The position numbers and the translations under genes were made by a program. Shown here in pieces: positions 62,888-64,000 of a stretch of DNA of 64,000 bases. Each line of letters begins with the position of its first letter. Within the stretch, counting starts at the first letter, position 1. A model generated the notes under the pieces. That model ran no database searches, had not been told where the DNA came from, and worked only from the letters and a program-made list of their open reading frames with translations. Origin of the DNA: Sphingomonas sp. LM7 (lineage in GTDB: Bacteria; Pseudomonadota; Alphaproteobacteria; Sphingomonadales; Sphingomonadaceae); contig NZ_CP019511.1 in NCBI RefSeq assembly GCF_002002925.1, forward strand, positions 1,054,001-1,118,000. Direction: 5' to 3'.

Positions 62888-63261
62888 CAATGGTCCTCGG
62901 CAAGGGCAGCGAGTTGCTTGGTGCGTTGCCCGGTAAGCTCGGCGCGGCAGCCCGCGATCAGCATCGGTTCGGCGCTGCCGCCGCGCATGCGATAGCCGTC
63001 ACTGCGGCAGTGCTCGTCGCGATAGGCAAGCCAGGCGCGCTGAGCCTTGAGCAACTGGTCTGCATAGCCGGGGCGCCCGTCGCCCGAAGGCGATCGATCG
63101 GCAGTCCGCTCCGCGGCAAGGGTAAGCTTCCACTGCCGATTCATGTCGCGGTCCGCGGCCTCGAAGCGCACGACCTCGCAGCGCGTCATATCCGATTGGG
63201 TGATCGGATTGGTGCAGTCCGGTGCCTGCAGGCCAACCAGCAACAGGGTGAGCAGGATCAT
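62887..63261 (-). CDS. LprI/DUF1311-like exported protein
   Basis: 124 residues with a signal peptide (MILLTLLLVGLQAPDC) and the DUF1311 pattern DCTNPITQSDMTRCEVVRFE, RQWKLTLAAERTAD and AWLAYRDEHCR with four Cys. Family members include lysozyme inhibitors (LprI). Coupling by TGATG to a carboxylase gene is odd; co-transcription may be accidental. Probably periplasmic. Confidence 0.85.
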   Translation of the reverse strand: MILLTLLLVGLQAPDCTNPITQSDMTRCEVVRFEAADRDMNRQWKLTLAAERTADRSPSGDGRPGYADQLLKAQRAWLAYRDEHCRSDGYRMRGGSAEPMLIAGCRAELTGQRTKQLAALAEDH

Positions 63262-63308
63262 TCAACGCCTCGCACATTCACCGGGCGAAAGGTGGGGACG
63301 TCCCGCAT

Positions 63309-63542
63309 TCAATCCACTCCGGAAATTCGACTTTGGAAGAAACGTATCGCCAACCAGGCATAGGGTAGGAGCAGCACCAGAGCGACCACGTAGACCGGCG
63401 TGGGATCGCAGCTGACGGCGACGTCAGGCTGTATGCTGCACACCCGGATCGAGGTCAGCAAAACAGCGGTTACCCAAACGATGCCATACCCTATCGAAAG
63501 CACTGCGAAGAGCAGCAGCTTGCGAGGGCTTGGCTTGATCAC
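63309..63542 (-). CDS. Small membrane protein of unknown function
   Basis: 77 residues from the GTG at 63542 (GTGA overlap with the bioB stop). Two transmembrane helices ([20 protein letters not shown] and [20 protein letters not shown]) flank a short loop with two Cys ([11 protein letters not shown]). No family recognised. It is translationally coupled to bioB. Confidence 0.65.
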   Translation of the reverse strand: MIKPSPRKLLLFAVLSIGYGIVWVTAVLLTSIRVCSIQPDVAVSCDPTPVYVVALVLLLPYAWLAIRFFQSRISGVD

Positions 63543-64000
63543 TCCGCCGCCTCCAGCTCGGCTTTCACCTGGACCGGCATCGCCATGAGCCCGAGCCGCG
63601 CGAACAGCGCTGCGTCCTTGTCGTCGCCGGCATTGCCCGTGGTGAGCAACTTGTCGCCGGTGAAGATCGAATTGGCACCCGCCATGAAGCAAAGCGCCTG
63701 TGTGATATCGCTCATGCTCTCACGCCCGGCGGAGAGCCGTACCATGCTCGCGGGCATGGTGATCCGCGCCACCGCGACCGTCCGCACGAACTCGATATCG
63801 TCGATCTTGGCCAGCGGCGTATCAGCGAGCATGTCGCCGAGCACAGTACCCTTTACCGGCACCAGCGCATTGACCGGCACGCTCTCGGGATGCCGCGGCA
63901 GCGTTGCCAGCGCGTGGATGAAACCGACGCGGTCGCCACGCGTCTCGCCCATCCCGACGATCCCCCCGCAACACACGTTGATCCCCGCCTCGCGGACATG
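63539..64000 (-). CDS. bioB: Biotin synthase (C-terminal part; start lies beyond the window)
   Basis: The visible 153 residues are the C-terminal part of BioB, a radical-SAM enzyme that inserts sulfur into dethiobiotin. Signatures: [51 protein letters not shown], and [20 protein letters not shown]. The N-terminal radical-SAM CxxxCxxC motif is outside the window. It lies near the biotin-dependent carboxylase gene, so cofactor supply and use are linked (inference). Confidence 0.95.
   Translation of the reverse strand, partial: HVREAGINVCCGGIVGMGETRGDRVGFIHALATLPRHPESVPVNALVPVKGTVLGDMLADTPLAKIDDIEFVRTVAVARITMPASMVRLSAGRESMSDITQALCFMAGANSIFTGDKLLTTGNAGDDKDAALFARLGLMAMPVQVKAELEAAE

Overview
The window is GC-rich and densely packed, with many four-base stop/start overlaps. 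Its gene set and order (metG-tatD-MBL hydrolase-retropepsin on one strand, NUDIX/DUF47/PiT, korAB, bioB next to a biotin-dependent carboxylase) and its small dispersed hairpin repeats suggest an alphaproteobacterium of the order Sphingomonadales, probably a Sphingomonas-like chromosome. This is inferred from gene content, not from a marker gene. No rRNA or tRNA gene, integrase, transposase or CRISPR array was seen.

Region 1 (about 0.3-23.2 kb) is mostly housekeeping. It holds mazG, a secreted WG-motif protein, a retropepsin-like protease, a PhnP-like hydrolase, tatD and metG. Next come a lipoprotein with hisI, two small proteins, purF and an SDR. Then follow a serine hydrolase coupled to a cyclopropane-fatty-acid synthase, the two subunits of a 2-oxoacid:ferredoxin oxidoreductase, an HDAC-family deacetylase and a DUF1624 membrane protein. 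The region closes with an OmpR/EnvZ-type two-component system followed by a beta-carbonic anhydrase/SulP transporter pair. The two-component genes are bracketed by inverted copies of an 18-bp sequence (17/18 identical), one of them upstream of the carbonic anhydrase.

Region 2 (about 23.5-54.5 kb, all minus strand) is the main find: an uninterrupted 24-gene locus, almost entirely translationally coupled, encoding an extracellular contractile injection system (eCIS, related to Afp/PVC/MAC particles). In transcription order it has a small start-proximal protein, a Pvc16/DUF4255 cap or terminator, an accessory protein, sheath and tube, a second sheath and tube, a LysM baseplate protein, an Afp6-like miniprotein, a spike split into gp27-like and gp5-like halves, a large protein ending in a membrane hairpin, gp25, a gpJ-like protein and a tail-P2-I-like protein. 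These are followed by a collagen-like fibre candidate, a relative sharing its N-terminal domain, a Pro/Thr-linker protein with a possible IPT/TIG domain, an eCIS core protein, an AAA+ ATPase, a 1108-residue DUF4157 protein with an HExxH motif (candidate cargo), a small partner protein, a glycosyltransferase-methyltransferase fusion and a second, paralogous methyltransferase. No capsid, terminase, portal, integrase or T6SS membrane-complex genes are present, so this is neither a prophage nor a T6SS. My working reading is a secreted contractile particle with a collagen-stalk receptor-binding fibre that may be glycosylated or methylated by the linked enzymes.

Region 3 (about 54.5-64 kb) starts with a divergent NarL/LuxR-type regulator with an altered receiver, a good candidate regulator of the eCIS operon. 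The intergenic region between them carries a perfect TetR/NemR-like palindrome. Next is a phosphate module: one open frame joining a NUDIX hydrolase to a DUF47/PhoU-like domain, then a PiT transporter. After that come an AraC regulator divergent from a Tat-exported GH29 alpha-L-fucosidase, and finally a biotin-related group of bioB (cut by the window end), a small membrane protein, an LprI-like protein and an acyl-CoA carboxylase alpha subunit.
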